Of a stretch of DNA of 64,000 bases, positions 53,569-62,630 are shown one piece after another (the first letter of the stretch is position 1; the number at the start of each line of letters is the position of its first letter). This DNA is from Sphingobacterium sp. SYP-B4668 (GTDB lineage Bacteria; Bacteroidota; Bacteroidia; Sphingobacteriales; Sphingobacteriaceae), in assembly GCF_027627455.1 (NCBI RefSeq), contig NZ_CP115483.1, positions 3,844,001 through 3,908,000 of the forward strand, written 5' to 3'. The notes below the pieces were generated by a model. The model searched no databases and had not been told where the DNA came from. It saw only the letters and a list, made by a program, of their open reading frames with translations. Both the position numbers and the translations under genes were made by a program.

Positions 53569-54867
53569 TTATTTCTTGATTTTAAAATCCACCTGTACCT
53601 CCTTACTGTCGGTGAATCCACAAGGCTTACTATCGTTTAAATATATACGCCCAGTAAAAGACCCTACTATATAATCTTCAGCCATACGGACTGTGGTAAG
53701 CCCATTGGTTTGGTAAGCTCCCGAACAGTCCAGGTATAGGTTGTAGTAATTTTGTTTGAATTGCGAAGTCGGAAATGAGATTCCCACTAGGCTTTGTCCC
53801 ACTTCCCTACCTCCGGGATAAGAGCCTGCTGATGTCCCGAAACAGGACAGCTGCAATTGAATTCCCCCATTTAGGCTCACATTTCCCAAGTGGATCTCGT
53901 TATTCGTTATTCCACCGTACATTTCGGCTGAAAAGTCTTCGGCTTGACCACTAATCTTCACCCGGAGGTACGTCTCCGCTTCCAATTGTACTTGGGTCAA
54001 AAGGATTAGCTTTCCAAATTTTCTTTTCCCACTCGGGGCCGTGGGATCGCTCACGTAGCCACTCCTGCTTTCCACTTCCACTTGGATTTCCACCTCCTCC
54101 CCTGGCCTTATATTCGCGGGTGCGGTATAGATGGCATCCCCCAGCACAAGGTTCGAGTTAATCTTAGGCTCCAGGCTACCTGGCCCTCTCACTATCTTCC
54201 AATTTTTTATCCGGATATCCTTTGACCTACCGATGTCCTCCAGCGCAGCCAGTGGCACGCTGTCAATCTGGTTGCTCGCATTCAATGCCCCGAGAATCTG
54301 TTCCATAAGCTTCAGTTTCACTGTCCCACCGCTTCCCACAGTTTCTCGATCCTTTCGAAGCGTGATCATATCGAACCACACCCAATCACTGAAATGTGTG
54401 GTTGTCGTGCTTGCGCTCTTCACATTGTTATCCAGCGCCGTGGACACCCCGCACCATACACCATCCTTTCTCTGAAAAGCTATCATTCTAGAAATTGGAT
54501 TATCCGGCTGCTGGAAATCCCGGTTGAAGGTAATCTTTACCGGCTTTTTGAAAGTCATCCCCTCGGGGGTAAATCTATAGGCCATCCTGTCGGATGTTTC
54601 ATCCAAGGTATTGTTGATCGGCTGTATGCCAAATACTGTCGGCCCCTCGACAGCTCCTGCCGGAACATCGATTTTGACCAGGTTGCCATAATTAAGCGAA
54701 CCTCCGTCCGAACCGATTGTGGTCGTTATTTTTCCGCTCAATGGATTTCCCCGTTCCCTGACTACTGGATCAGAAATAACAGGCAAAATTTCTTCAGGAG
54801 GCTCCTTCTCTTCCTTTTTACAGGAAAACATAACGAAAAGTAATAAAACGAGGGAAAAATATTTCAT
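53569..54867 (-). CDS. Lipoprotein with ZU5-like domain
   Basis: The 432-residue lipoprotein (LLLFVMFSCKKEE, Cys16) has a ZU5-like beta domain near residues 45-130 (ITTTIGSDGGSLNYGNLVKI, DVPAGAVEGPTVFGIQPINN, FTPEGMTFKKPVKITF). A long beta-rich remainder follows with two Cys residues near the end (YLDCSGAYQ, DSKPCGFTD). It is probably exposed at the surface. The function is unknown. It is convergent with the LytTR gene at 52837. Confidence 0.76.
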   Translation of the reverse strand: MKYFSLVLLLFVMFSCKKEEKEPPEEILPVISDPVVRERGNPLSGKITTTIGSDGGSLNYGNLVKIDVPAGAVEGPTVFGIQPINNTLDETSDRMAYRFTPEGMTFKKPVKITFNRDFQQPDNPISRMIAFQRKDGVWCGVSTALDNNVKSASTTTTHFSDWVWFDMITLRKDRETVGSGGTVKLKLMEQILGALNASNQIDSVPLAALEDIGRSKDIRIKNWKIVRGPGSLEPKINSNLVLGDAIYTAPANIRPGEEVEIQVEVESRSGYVSDPTAPSGKRKFGKLILLTQVQLEAETYLRVKISGQAEDFSAEMYGGITNNEIHLGNVSLNGGIQLQLSCFGTSAGSYPGGREVGQSLVGISFPTSQFKQNYYNLYLDCSGAYQTNGLTTVRMAEDYIVGSFTGRIYLNDSKPCGFTDSKEVQVDFKIKK

Positions 54868-55085
54868 AATAAAGTTGTTTCATGCAATATTAACATGAAC
54901 AACTGTCAATAGTCCCCTCCTTTCGACCAAGGTATCCTATGACCTGACGAAAGGTAGATTTTCGAACATAAAAAATACGATTCAAATGGACTGAGGCAAG
55001 AGATGCCGAGCACTGTACCTCCATCGATTCGTCCTATTGTCCATATTGGGGTACCGGATACGGCCGCATCCAGTACCCTATGTCC

Positions 55086-55468
55086 TCATAGCTCTCGGGG
55101 TATCCTGTCGACCAGTACCTGATGGCTTTCCTGTCCCAATTCGAGGAACGAAGCGGTAGCTATCCCGCCCCGCCTATCGATCAATATCGATGAGGGATAC
55201 TTGGTGATATTGAGCTTTTGTATAATGGAATGCTCGGCACTCCGCCCGCCGTATAGAGGTTGAAGGCATCTTTGCTGCTGTACGCTCCTCCACAGAGTGT
55301 GCCGAGCCATTTTTCCCGCCTGCCGTCGATGGATACCGCTACGAATACTACGTCATCATTTCCTTCAAAATGCGCCTCCATCCGGGACACGGTATTCTGA
55401 TAGTAGGTGATGTAATTCCCTCTCTTCTCGACAAACAAAAACTTAAAGAATTTGATAAAAGCCAACAT
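55086..55468 (-). pseudogene. Frameshifted TlpA/thioredoxin-like remnant
   Basis: Two overlapping minus-strand frames form one thioredoxin-like sequence. The upstream one has HFEGNDDVVFVAVSIDGRRE and YSSKDAFNLYT. The downstream frame continues with EHSIIQKLNITKYPSSILID and RRGGIATASFLEL to TGA at 55086-55088. The shift is near 55240-55260. The CxxC active-site region and signal are missing upstream, so the gene is both truncated and frameshifted. Compare the remnant at 4548-4814. Confidence 0.7.
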
Positions 55469-55469
55469 C

Positions 55470-55675
55470 TTTATAGTCCCAAATTCAAAACCATATACTT
55501 TAAAGGAATATTCGAAAATGATAACGCATATCTATTTAAACATCATCAAAATTTCAGAAACGAAAAAGTAAACCTTATAAATAAATGGAGCGAGAACGGC
55601 AAAATTCACTACGAAATAAACTTACATACGCATACCGATGGAAGATACAGATTTAGTGAAGATATGATGTAGCTC
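55470..55675 (+). pseudogene. A/T-rich C-terminal remnant of an unknown protein
   Basis: The frame reads DKSQHLYSPKFKTIYFKGIF, then NAYLFKHHQNFRNEKVNLIN and ends HTHTDGRYRFSEDMM. It looks like the real end of a protein, but the upstream part is antisense to the thioredoxin remnant. Base composition is more A/T-rich than the neighbouring genes, which hints at foreign origin. No family recognised. Confidence 0.4.
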
Positions 55676-55691
55676 GAAACGAACAATTGCC

Positions 55692-55977
55692 GTGCTAAAT
55701 AAAAAGCAAGAACACGGCAGTCATTTCAACAAATTGCAAAAAATGAGCTTACAGATTACGAAGAAAGAACTAGAATTATATCAGCAGAAGTTAGTTCAGC
55801 TCCTTAAAGATAAATCCTGTACACCATATAGGTCTGAAGGAAGAGAGGTTACCAGAAACGCCTATGCAAAAAATGTAATGTTGCTGGGTCGACGCTGACG
55901 AGAATAAAAGAAGGTAATGGCTATGATGTACCAATTCCCACAATCTATAAAATCAGCAAGTTTACAGAATAATACAA
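55692..55977 (+). pseudogene. Frameshifted small HTH-like gene
   Basis: A frame beginning at 55692 (ITKKELELYQQKLVQLLKDK) ends after MLLGRR at 55898. A +1 shift gives STLTRIKEGNGYDVPIPTIY and KISKFTE with a stop near 55977, which looks like the end of an XRE-type HTH domain (the ...RIKEGxxxPxxxTxYKISK pattern). Likely a broken regulator of a mobile or accessory element. Confidence 0.4.
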
Positions 55978-56252
55978 AACAATAAGAAATAGGCACCATC
56001 AATTGTAACCTAGGGGAACGATGAGTAAAGGCAACTCCAATGAAATAGCGATTTGGAATGTCTGATGAAGAGGTTGAGAATTGGAGGTCACAAATTGTGA
56101 CCTCCAATTCAGACAAGGCTTGAGATACACTCCTTTTTTGTGTTCCAGAACAAGGCGCGCCATGTTATCATCCATACTATTTAATTAACACCCCCTGAAA
56201 ATTGTCGGAGGAATTGTCGTTTGGAAAGGAGGCTGGGTGTATTGCTATTTCT
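55978..56252. other. Gene-free interval
   Basis: No supportable frame. It contains a direct repeat of TTGGAG/GACCTCCAATT with TTGTGACCTCC that forms a weak inverted repeat (GGAGGTCACAA...TTGTGACCTCC near 56080-56107), which might serve as a terminator on either strand. Confidence 0.35.
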
Positions 56253-56792
56253 TTAGAATTTGTAAGTAACCCCCGCATTCAGTACGGATACCCCATACCC
56301 CAGCTCGGCGTAAGCACCGATGCGATCGGTAAAAAACCAGCGTCCACCTAAAAACCCTGTAAAACCAAGGCCGCTGCCGTAGCTATTCCCGAGCGAACTG
56401 TCTTCACTATCCGACGTGTATTTCGCAATATTGTAGCCGAGCATCACCCCGCCATAGACGTCAAGCTTTGATACGTTGGTAAAACCATTGTAATGGTATG
56501 CCCCACGTACCCCCACGATGGTATAGTTCCATTTGGCAGTATAGCCTAGGTCGGTATATTTGTACCCGGTGTTCCCAACATAACCTCCTAAACTGACGAC
56601 TCCCGGGCCACCGACATCCCACATGCCGTGGTCTACGGACAAAGAAATGGCCGGACGAGCCGTGCCGAGGCCGCCCAATGATGTCCCCAACCCGATACCG
56701 AGATTGGCGGTGGTGGTTCCTTTTTGAAATTGCTGCGCCTGTGCAGCGATGGCGATGATGACCGCCATAAGGGTAAAGATTGCTTTTTTCAT
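56253..56792 (-). CDS. Small outer-membrane beta-barrel protein
   Basis: From ATG 56792 the protein has 179 residues, with a signal peptide (FTLMAVIIAIAAQAQ) and an eight-strand-type barrel (VYGGVMLGYNIAKYTSDSED, AYAELGYGVSVLNAGVTYKF). It is the paralogue of the barrel at 44472. It is cotranscribed with the YD-like lipoprotein 74 bp upstream. The barrel probably forms a small pore or structural anchor. Confidence 0.82.
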   Translation of the reverse strand: MKKAIFTLMAVIIAIAAQAQQFQKGTTTANLGIGLGTSLGGLGTARPAISLSVDHGMWDVGGPGVVSLGGYVGNTGYKYTDLGYTAKWNYTIVGVRGAYHYNGFTNVSKLDVYGGVMLGYNIAKYTSDSEDSSLGNSYGSGLGFTGFLGGRWFFTDRIGAYAELGYGVSVLNAGVTYKF

Positions 56793-56865
56793 TATTTTAT
56801 TTAAATTATTGTATTCTATTGCTGGTACCAAAGCCCCATTATTTTATTGACCCGCATGATCGTAC

Positions 56866-57675
56866 CTATCGCTTATTTGCTTTTTTGTAAGTGTATTCCC
56901 GGGTTTCTATCAAGGTGTTTGACTCCTTATCGTAAACTTCCGCTTTTTTGGGATAGCCCGGGTTGTTATAGGTATATTCCCAGCGGTCGCTTTTGGTAGA
57001 GAGGGTACCTTCCGGCCCCTGTGAGGTCAATAAATAGGATTGGGCATTGTTCACCGAGCCTACTTTCCATGCCCAGGGGTAGTTCGTATACCGACACGGA
57101 TTGTCGTCATAATCACCATATTCAAGGGTAAACAGGATAACGTTCTGCATATTGGTTACAGCTTTTATGATATTCTTACCCATTTTGTCGTAGATATAGG
57201 TATTGGCCCCAATTTGCTCGCCTTCCATATTAAAGGATGTTTCTGTGATATCATTCCCGGAATAGGTATAGACAATACTTGCTTGCGGCTCCCCCTTATT
57301 GTTTTTGAAGACACCTGTGGTGGGCCTATCCCCGTTAGCATAGAAGTATTCCTCGGTCATGACAAGTTGGTTATTGGATTTCCTTTCTACTTTGATGATC
57401 TTATCGCCATTATAGGTAAAATCTTCTCTAACGATGTTCCCGTCCACTCCATGTACATACCGTACCACGACCTGGTTCCGATCGTTGTATTCAAATCTCA
57501 TTTCGGTCCTTCCGTTTGTCTTTTCTTCCGTTAGCAGGAGCATTTCACCGTGTCCAATCCCCACATAACAGAGGCTATTTTCGTCATTGGGGTCACAGTC
57601 GTCACTTTTCGAGCAGGATGTCAGGCTAACTGCAATAAAGAGCAGACCTATTGTTTTTCTGATGATTGTTCTCAT
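56866..57675 (-). CDS. YD-like repeat lipoprotein
   Basis: The 269-residue lipoprotein (LLFIAVSLTSCSKSD, Cys21) has tandem strand repeats typical of DUF4595/RHS-like proteins: MRFEYNDRNQVVVRYVHG, EDFTYNGDKIIKVER, IVYTYSGNDITETSF, WEYTYNNPGYPKKAEVY. It mirrors the lipoprotein at 47649 and is transcribed with the barrel downstream of it. It is divergent from the kinase/regulator operon, with a palindrome between them. Confidence 0.8.
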   Translation of the reverse strand: MRTIIRKTIGLLFIAVSLTSCSKSDDCDPNDENSLCYVGIGHGEMLLLTEEKTNGRTEMRFEYNDRNQVVVRYVHGVDGNIVREDFTYNGDKIIKVERKSNNQLVMTEEYFYANGDRPTTGVFKNNKGEPQASIVYTYSGNDITETSFNMEGEQIGANTYIYDKMGKNIIKAVTNMQNVILFTLEYGDYDDNPCRYTNYPWAWKVGSVNNAQSYLLTSQGPEGTLSTKSDRWEYTYNNPGYPKKAEVYDKESNTLIETREYTYKKANKR

Positions 57676-57759
57676 TTTTGCTTATTTTTATAATTGATGA
57701 TTTTTTTCAGGATAAAGGCTACCAAAACAGATTGACCGTTTTCCCTCATTCGATAAAAA

Positions 57760-57835
57760 CAAAGGTACAGGGGCAAAACTTCCCCCAATACCCCCAAAAG
57801 GGGGTATTTAGCGGGAGCGCATACTGCTACCTTTG
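57760..57835. promoter_or_regulatory. Divergent -7 promoters and central palindrome
   Basis: TACCTTTG occurs on the plus strand at 57828-57835 and on the minus strand at 57767-57760, each a match to the TAnnTTTG -7 element and facing away from the other. Between them lies AATACCCCC (57787-57795), AAAA, GGGGGTATT (57800-57808), a perfect 22-bp palindrome. It suits one dimeric regulator acting on both promoters, most simply the NarL-type regulator at 59815. Confidence 0.6.
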
Positions 57836-57878
57836 TTTTATGAACAATTGGAATAAACCCGAATAACCAAACAGGATA

Positions 57879-59831
57879 ATGAAAAGATATATACATAGGG
57901 TAATACAAGGGGTACCTCATTTATCGCTATATCTGTTGATAGCACTTGTGCCGATGATAAGTTTCGGACAGGATCTGGATTCTTTGGAGCAGCTATTGGC
58001 AAAGAAGAAGTTGACGGAGCAAGAGAGAATCGACATTTACATGGAGTTGGCGCAGGGGTATTTAAATGACGACCCTATCCGGTCTAGGTCTTTTAGTTTG
58101 GAAGGTCACGACTTGGCGGAGACGACGGGCAATCAAAAATCCAAGGCTAAATTCCTTTATTATCTGGGATCTTCGTATTACGTGAGCATGGTATTCGACT
58201 CTGTCACCTTTTATTTGGATAAAACGTTGATCCTTACACGACAAAATGAGGACAAAGATGACGAGGTGTCGATTCTTAAGATGTACGGTCAACTCTATCG
58301 TCGGCAAGGCCAGTATGAAAAAGCCTTGGAACGGTATTTCGAAGCCGCAAAATTAGGTGAGCGACTTGAGGAGGACCAAAAGATGTGTGATGTATACATG
58401 GGGATAGGTGGAACCTATCACCTGATGCAAAATGATTCGCAAGCGTTATTCTACTACGGGAAAGCAGAGAAAATTGCGTTGAAGCATAGAAACGCACAAA
58501 ACTTGGGCGACATTTATCTTTCATTGAGTAGTGTCTATAAAAATGAGGAGGGCGGTAAGGAAAAAGCGATACATTATGCGAAGGAATCACTTAAAATCCA
58601 TCACAAATCAGGTAGTCGCTCGAACGAAATCAGTGCGCTGCAGACACTTTGCGGAGCTTATTTTCAGTATGATGACTACACCAATGCGATGAAATACGCG
58701 GAAGAGGCGCTTCATCTGGCGAAAGAGATCGGCAATACAAATTTAATTGCGCACTCCTACGCAGATATCTCCAGTATCAGCTATTATATGCAACAATATG
58801 AAAAATCTGCTAAAACTGCGTTGGTGGCGTTGGAAACTGATTCGACAGATCATCATTTGAAACTAACGATATTTTCGAACCTACCCCTGATATATGCACA
58901 CTTAGGAAACCTAGATGCGATGGAGGAATACATGGAGCGGTATAAGACGGCCATAGACAATCACAGCAATGAAACCTATCAAAATTCACTCTCCGCTATG
59001 GAAGTGAAATATGAGACCGAGAAAAAAGAAATCAAAATAGCTGCATTGGAAAAACAACGACAATTATACATCTGGCTCGGCATCGCCGGGGCAACGGTTC
59101 TCCTGATTGCATTGGCTTTTGCCTTCATCCGTTATCGTCTGGCGGTAAGCAAGCGAAAGTTGGCTGAAAAGGAAACACAACGGCTGGAACAGGAAAAGCA
59201 ACTGGTGGCCGTGCAGGCCACGCTGGAGGGAGAAGCGGCGGAACGAACGCGTTTGGCCAAGGACCTGCACGACGGATTGGGTGGGATGCTGTCTGCCGTA
59301 AAGATGAATTTACCACAGGTGAAAGGCGATGCCCTGTTGGAAGCGGTGGACGTAGCCCGTTTTCAGACAGCCCTGGGCATGCTGGACGATTCGATACAGG
59401 AGCTCCGCCGTGTGGCGCACCACATGATGCCCGAATCGCTGCTGCGCTACGGACTGAAAGTCTCACTTGCCGATTTCTGCGCTGCCATTCCAACAGCCAA
59501 CTTCCATTACTTCGGGAATGAAGCCCGATTGCCCGGCAAAATGGAGATTATGATCTACCGATGTATCCATGAGCTGGTCAACAATGCGCTGAAACACGCC
59601 GGAGCAAGCCATATCAACCTGCAGTTGGTACAGGAACCTGACCGTGTTTCTTTTACGGTGCAGGACGATGGAAAAGGATTCGATCAGCATACTGTTTCCG
59701 AAGGAATGGGGTTGCAGAATATCCGGCAGCGGGTAGATGCATTTCAGGGGAAATTGGATATATTTTCTTCGGAGGAAGGAACAGAGGTGCATGTGGAACT
59801 GGAACTGACAAAAAATGAACAACATGATTAA
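57879..59831 (+). CDS. TPR-containing sensor histidine kinase (HisKA_3 type)
   Basis: The 650-residue protein has a signal peptide and then TPR repeats (YLGSSYYVSMVFDSVTFYLD, YGQLYRRQGQYEKALERYF). One transmembrane helix lies near residue 400 (WLGIAGATVLLIALAFAFIR), followed by a coiled linker. HisKA_3 has phospho-His in RLAKDLHDGLGGML and the ATPase has ELVNNALKHAGASH and TVQDDGKGFDQH. Its stop overlaps the start of the response regulator by 17 bp, so the two are coupled. It resembles the kinase at 50762. Confidence 0.93.
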   Translation: MKRYIHRVIQGVPHLSLYLLIALVPMISFGQDLDSLEQLLAKKKLTEQERIDIYMELAQGYLNDDPIRSRSFSLEGHDLAETTGNQKSKAKFLYYLGSSYYVSMVFDSVTFYLDKTLILTRQNEDKDDEVSILKMYGQLYRRQGQYEKALERYFEAAKLGERLEEDQKMCDVYMGIGGTYHLMQNDSQALFYYGKAEKIALKHRNAQNLGDIYLSLSSVYKNEEGGKEKAIHYAKESLKIHHKSGSRSNEISALQTLCGAYFQYDDYTNAMKYAEEALHLAKEIGNTNLIAHSYADISSISYYMQQYEKSAKTALVALETDSTDHHLKLTIFSNLPLIYAHLGNLDAMEEYMERYKTAIDNHSNETYQNSLSAMEVKYETEKKEIKIAALEKQRQLYIWLGIAGATVLLIALAFAFIRYRLAVSKRKLAEKETQRLEQEKQLVAVQATLEGEAAERTRLAKDLHDGLGGMLSAVKMNLPQVKGDALLEAVDVARFQTALGMLDDSIQELRRVAHHMMPESLLRYGLKVSLADFCAAIPTANFHYFGNEARLPGKMEIMIYRCIHELVNNALKHAGASHINLQLVQEPDRVSFTVQDDGKGFDQHTVSEGMGLQNIRQRVDAFQGKLDIFSSEEGTEVHVELELTKNEQHD

Positions 59832-60435
59832 GGTAGCTATTGTGGATGATCATAAGATCCTAACGGAAGGACTAAAAAGTCTTATTGAAGAATCAGGTAT
59901 AGCGAAAGTGGTCGGTGTGGCGCACAGTGCCACCGAATGCAGGAACTCCATCGGTTTTTGGAAACCTGATGTGCTACTTCTCGATGTAGGCTTGCCGGAT
60001 ATCAACGGAGTGGATTTATGTAAGGAACTCAAGGAGCTTTTTCCAGAACTCAAGGTGCTGGCACTGACTACGCACAATGAATACAGTGTGGTACGGCAGA
60101 TGTTGGAAAACGGTGCCTTAGGCTACTTGATCAAAAATGCCATGACCGAAGAAGTTCTTGCTGGAATACAGGCGGTGGCAGCAGGCGAAACGTTCCTGTG
60201 CCATGAAATCGATGTGCTGATGAAACGGCCCAAAGAGACTCATCTCTGGTTGAGCCAACGGGAGCGGGAAATGCTAAAACTGGTAGCCGAGGGATTGACC
60301 AACGGGGAAATAGCCGATCGTATCTTTCTAAGTCCGGAAACGGTCAAAAGCTATCGCAAAAACCTGTTGCTTAAGCTGGATGCCAAAAACACAGCCGTAT
60401 TAGTAAGGATAGCTCTTGAACAAAAGCTAATCTAA
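59815..60435 (+). CDS. NarL/LuxR-type response regulator
   Basis: The 206-residue protein has a receiver (VAIVDDHKILTEGLKSLI, phospho-Asp in VLLLDVGLPDING, Lys in GYLIKNAM) and a LuxR HTH (WLSQREREMLKLVAEGLTNG, EIADRIFLSPETVKSYRKNL). The start may be ATG 59815 or ATG 59824. It is the cognate partner of the kinase and probably binds the palindrome at 57787-57808. Confidence 0.92.
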   Translation: MNNMIKVAIVDDHKILTEGLKSLIEESGIAKVVGVAHSATECRNSIGFWKPDVLLLDVGLPDINGVDLCKELKELFPELKVLALTTHNEYSVVRQMLENGALGYLIKNAMTEEVLAGIQAVAAGETFLCHEIDVLMKRPKETHLWLSQREREMLKLVAEGLTNGEIADRIFLSPETVKSYRKNLLLKLDAKNTAVLVRIALEQKLI

Positions 60436-60500
60436 TGTAGAGGCATGTTTGAGTTAACCAACGAAAAGAGAATACTACTATAACACTAAAATCAAAAATT

Positions 60501-60722
60501 ATGAACTTATCAATAGCTGGCATCGGAACACAAGAGCTCATTGTGGTACTCCCCATAATGATAATCTATTTTTATTGCCTGTTTCATGCTGCGACAAATC
60601 GAGAAATCCCAGGAATGCATCGACTAATTTGGTTCTTTGTGATTCTCAGCGTCCCCTTGCTAGGTGGTATCGCATACTGGTTTATAGGGCGTGGAGCTGA
60701 CAAACCAAGATTTAAGATGTAA
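60501..60722 (+). CDS. PLDc_N-type two-helix membrane protein
   Basis: The 73-residue protein has two hydrophobic segments (LIVVLPIMIIYFYCLFHA and LIWFFVILSVPLLGGIAYWF) and the PLDc_N signature GGIAYWFIGR. This module is the N-terminal part of cardiolipin synthases and also occurs alone, as here. No phospholipase catalytic domain follows. It may be a membrane anchor or stress protein. It lies 65 bp after the kinase/regulator operon and may be part of its transcript. Confidence 0.8.
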   Translation: MNLSIAGIGTQELIVVLPIMIIYFYCLFHAATNREIPGMHRLIWFFVILSVPLLGGIAYWFIGRGADKPRFKM

Positions 60723-60835
60723 AGAAGACTGACCAGCGTGCTGAAGGATATATTGATTGAAGGGGAGACATTTTTTTAGTTGCCCCAAGAGAGGGCGTTG
60801 CCATCTGTACGGTTACGCTAAAATTAAAGGACGAC

Positions 60836-61108
60836 ATGACATTCGTACAAAGGAACATATGCTTTGGCATAACATATACCAAAGGGAAATACCACCTAAA
60901 AAATGATACTATTTACTTTGACAATATTGAACATGGGCGACATGAAACGATTTTTTACGAATTTGCAGTAGTCGCTTCCTCACAACCCGTCAAACCTAAA
61001 AAATACACGCACCTAACATTGTACAAGAATGCAACGGATACCAGTGGGCTGGAACTCGTTATTACCAAAAATGAATTATACAAAATCAAGTTGGAAATAC
61101 AAAATTAA
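60836..61108 (+). CDS. Small hypothetical protein, probably a truncated gene
   Basis: The 90-residue product is beta-rich (HLKNDTIYFDNIEHGRHETI). The same frame is open for some 25 codons further upstream from about 60755, reading DIFLVAPREGVAICTVTLKL, with no start or signal peptide. So the gene has probably lost its 5' end. No family recognised. Confidence 0.5.
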   Translation: MTFVQRNICFGITYTKGKYHLKNDTIYFDNIEHGRHETIFYEFAVVASSQPVKPKKYTHLTLYKNATDTSGLELVITKNELYKIKLEIQN

Positions 61109-61328
61109 TTACCCAGAGTACAGACAACTCTACTACCTGTATAATCAAGCGAATAGTGGTCCAGCCCAAAGCGGTAAGGGTTATTTACTGATAATAGCTA
61201 ATCTTTAATAATCTACAGTATGCTGGTCAATAGATTGCTGCCCTTAATTATTTTAACACTATCATTTAGGATCTGTAGTATTGCATATGGGCAATACCAT
61301 GTGAGTGTTAAAATAAATCTTAGTGGTA
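61109..61328. other. Interval with a signal-peptide-like remnant
   Basis: A short frame from ATG 61220 begins MLVNRLLPLIILTLSFRICS, a credible signal peptide, and runs 54 codons into the 3' end of the S41 peptidase gene before stopping. It looks like the start of a gene that was cut off. Nothing else is seen in the interval. Confidence 0.35.
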
Positions 61329-62519
61329 TCAATAAATGTCTTGTGTTAGCACGTGGTCGATGGCTTCATCTTTCCCTGCCTTGAAATTATGTATGGAATA
61401 GACGATTGGATGATCAGGTTTCAGACCTCCTTCATATCCTTTCCAGACTTCCCAATACCGGGTGGAATAACCGATTTCTAATTTTGAATGTGGCAATTGA
61501 AAACCTCTTATTTCGCCATAATGATTTACACTCCCACTTGTAAGCTCTCCGACCAGAATGGAGTTATAGTTTCTCTTCAAGTCAACAGCATTCATTAACG
61601 CCGATGAAAAAGTATTTTTCCCTATCAATACATACAGAGCACCTTTTGTATTTAAACTACTTTGTTTCAATTTCTCCAAAAATGGCTGCAAAATAGCTGA
61701 ATTACCTCCGCTATTATTTCTAAGGTCTATAATAATTCGTTTCGGTCGTACAGTCTCCACTTCTTGGAACAGTTGCTGACTGAAAGCCTCAAATGGCTTT
61801 CCTACTTGCTGACTACAATTTTGATAGTTAAAATATAAGGTTTGTTTATTGTCAATAAGGCTGTACCAATAATTGTCATTATTGCTATATCTCAACAGAG
61901 GCGCTTGGATTTTGGCCCTTTGCGGTTCGTCAGGATAACAGGTATGCCGCTTGCCTCCTAAAATGAAGTCGGTTTTCAGGTCAGAACGTGATACACTTAT
62001 TCCATTTAAAATCGTCGGGTTGGCAAGCATGCGTGTTAAATAGACATCATAATAGGATGGATTGCCTTCTTTGATGAGGGTTGTTAACGCTTTGATTATT
62101 TCGGCTGTTGCTTGATCTTCAATCCCGTCGAGCTGTTGATACAAAAGCGCTGGATAGGACGGACCTGCACCAACCACAAATATCCCTTCTTTAAAGATAT
62201 CAAACTTTATCGGGTACGCTTTAGGGTAGTTGGACTCAAATATCATCGTGTGTTCGTCACCAATCTCCTTTATAAGTTTAAGCAGTGCGATAACAAAACT
62301 TTGTTTGGTCAAGCTTTGTCCTTTTACAAGCAGTAGCTTGTTCGAAAAATCGTCTTTACTAATCTTGGCAAATAGATTCTTATGCCTATGCGCCAATTCA
62401 TGACCAAAAAAGTCTATGTCTTCGACATACTGCTGGGATGTCATTTCTTGTCCCTTGGAGGGTGTAGAGGTAAGTACTGCTAATAAAAGAAAAACTATAA
62501 AACTTATCTTTTGCTTCAT
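61329..62519 (-). CDS. S41-family serine peptidase-like protein
   Basis: From ATG 62519 (upstream TTG/ATG candidates lack a signal) the product has about 396 residues with a signal peptide (ISFIVFLLLAVLTSTPSKGQ). The C-terminal half follows the S41/tail-specific peptidase fold: RIIIDLRNNSGGNSAILQPF, the nucleophile Ser in GKNTFSSALMNAVDL, and VGELTSGSVNHYGEIRGFQL. The usual PDZ domain is not obvious. It is secreted and single. The substrate is unknown. Confidence 0.83.
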   Translation of the reverse strand: MKQKISFIVFLLLAVLTSTPSKGQEMTSQQYVEDIDFFGHELAHRHKNLFAKISKDDFSNKLLLVKGQSLTKQSFVIALLKLIKEIGDEHTMIFESNYPKAYPIKFDIFKEGIFVVGAGPSYPALLYQQLDGIEDQATAEIIKALTTLIKEGNPSYYDVYLTRMLANPTILNGISVSRSDLKTDFILGGKRHTCYPDEPQRAKIQAPLLRYSNNDNYWYSLIDNKQTLYFNYQNCSQQVGKPFEAFSQQLFQEVETVRPKRIIIDLRNNSGGNSAILQPFLEKLKQSSLNTKGALYVLIGKNTFSSALMNAVDLKRNYNSILVGELTSGSVNHYGEIRGFQLPHSKLEIGYSTRYWEVWKGYEGGLKPDHPIVYSIHNFKAGKDEAIDHVLTQDIY

Positions 62520-62630
62520 CGGGTTAGATTTGCTCGTATAATGAATTAATGATCTAATATAAGAAATCATCCAAAAACTTGGCAATAAACCGATATGCAA
62601 AAAACTAATGAAATGAGCTCAAGAGGACGC

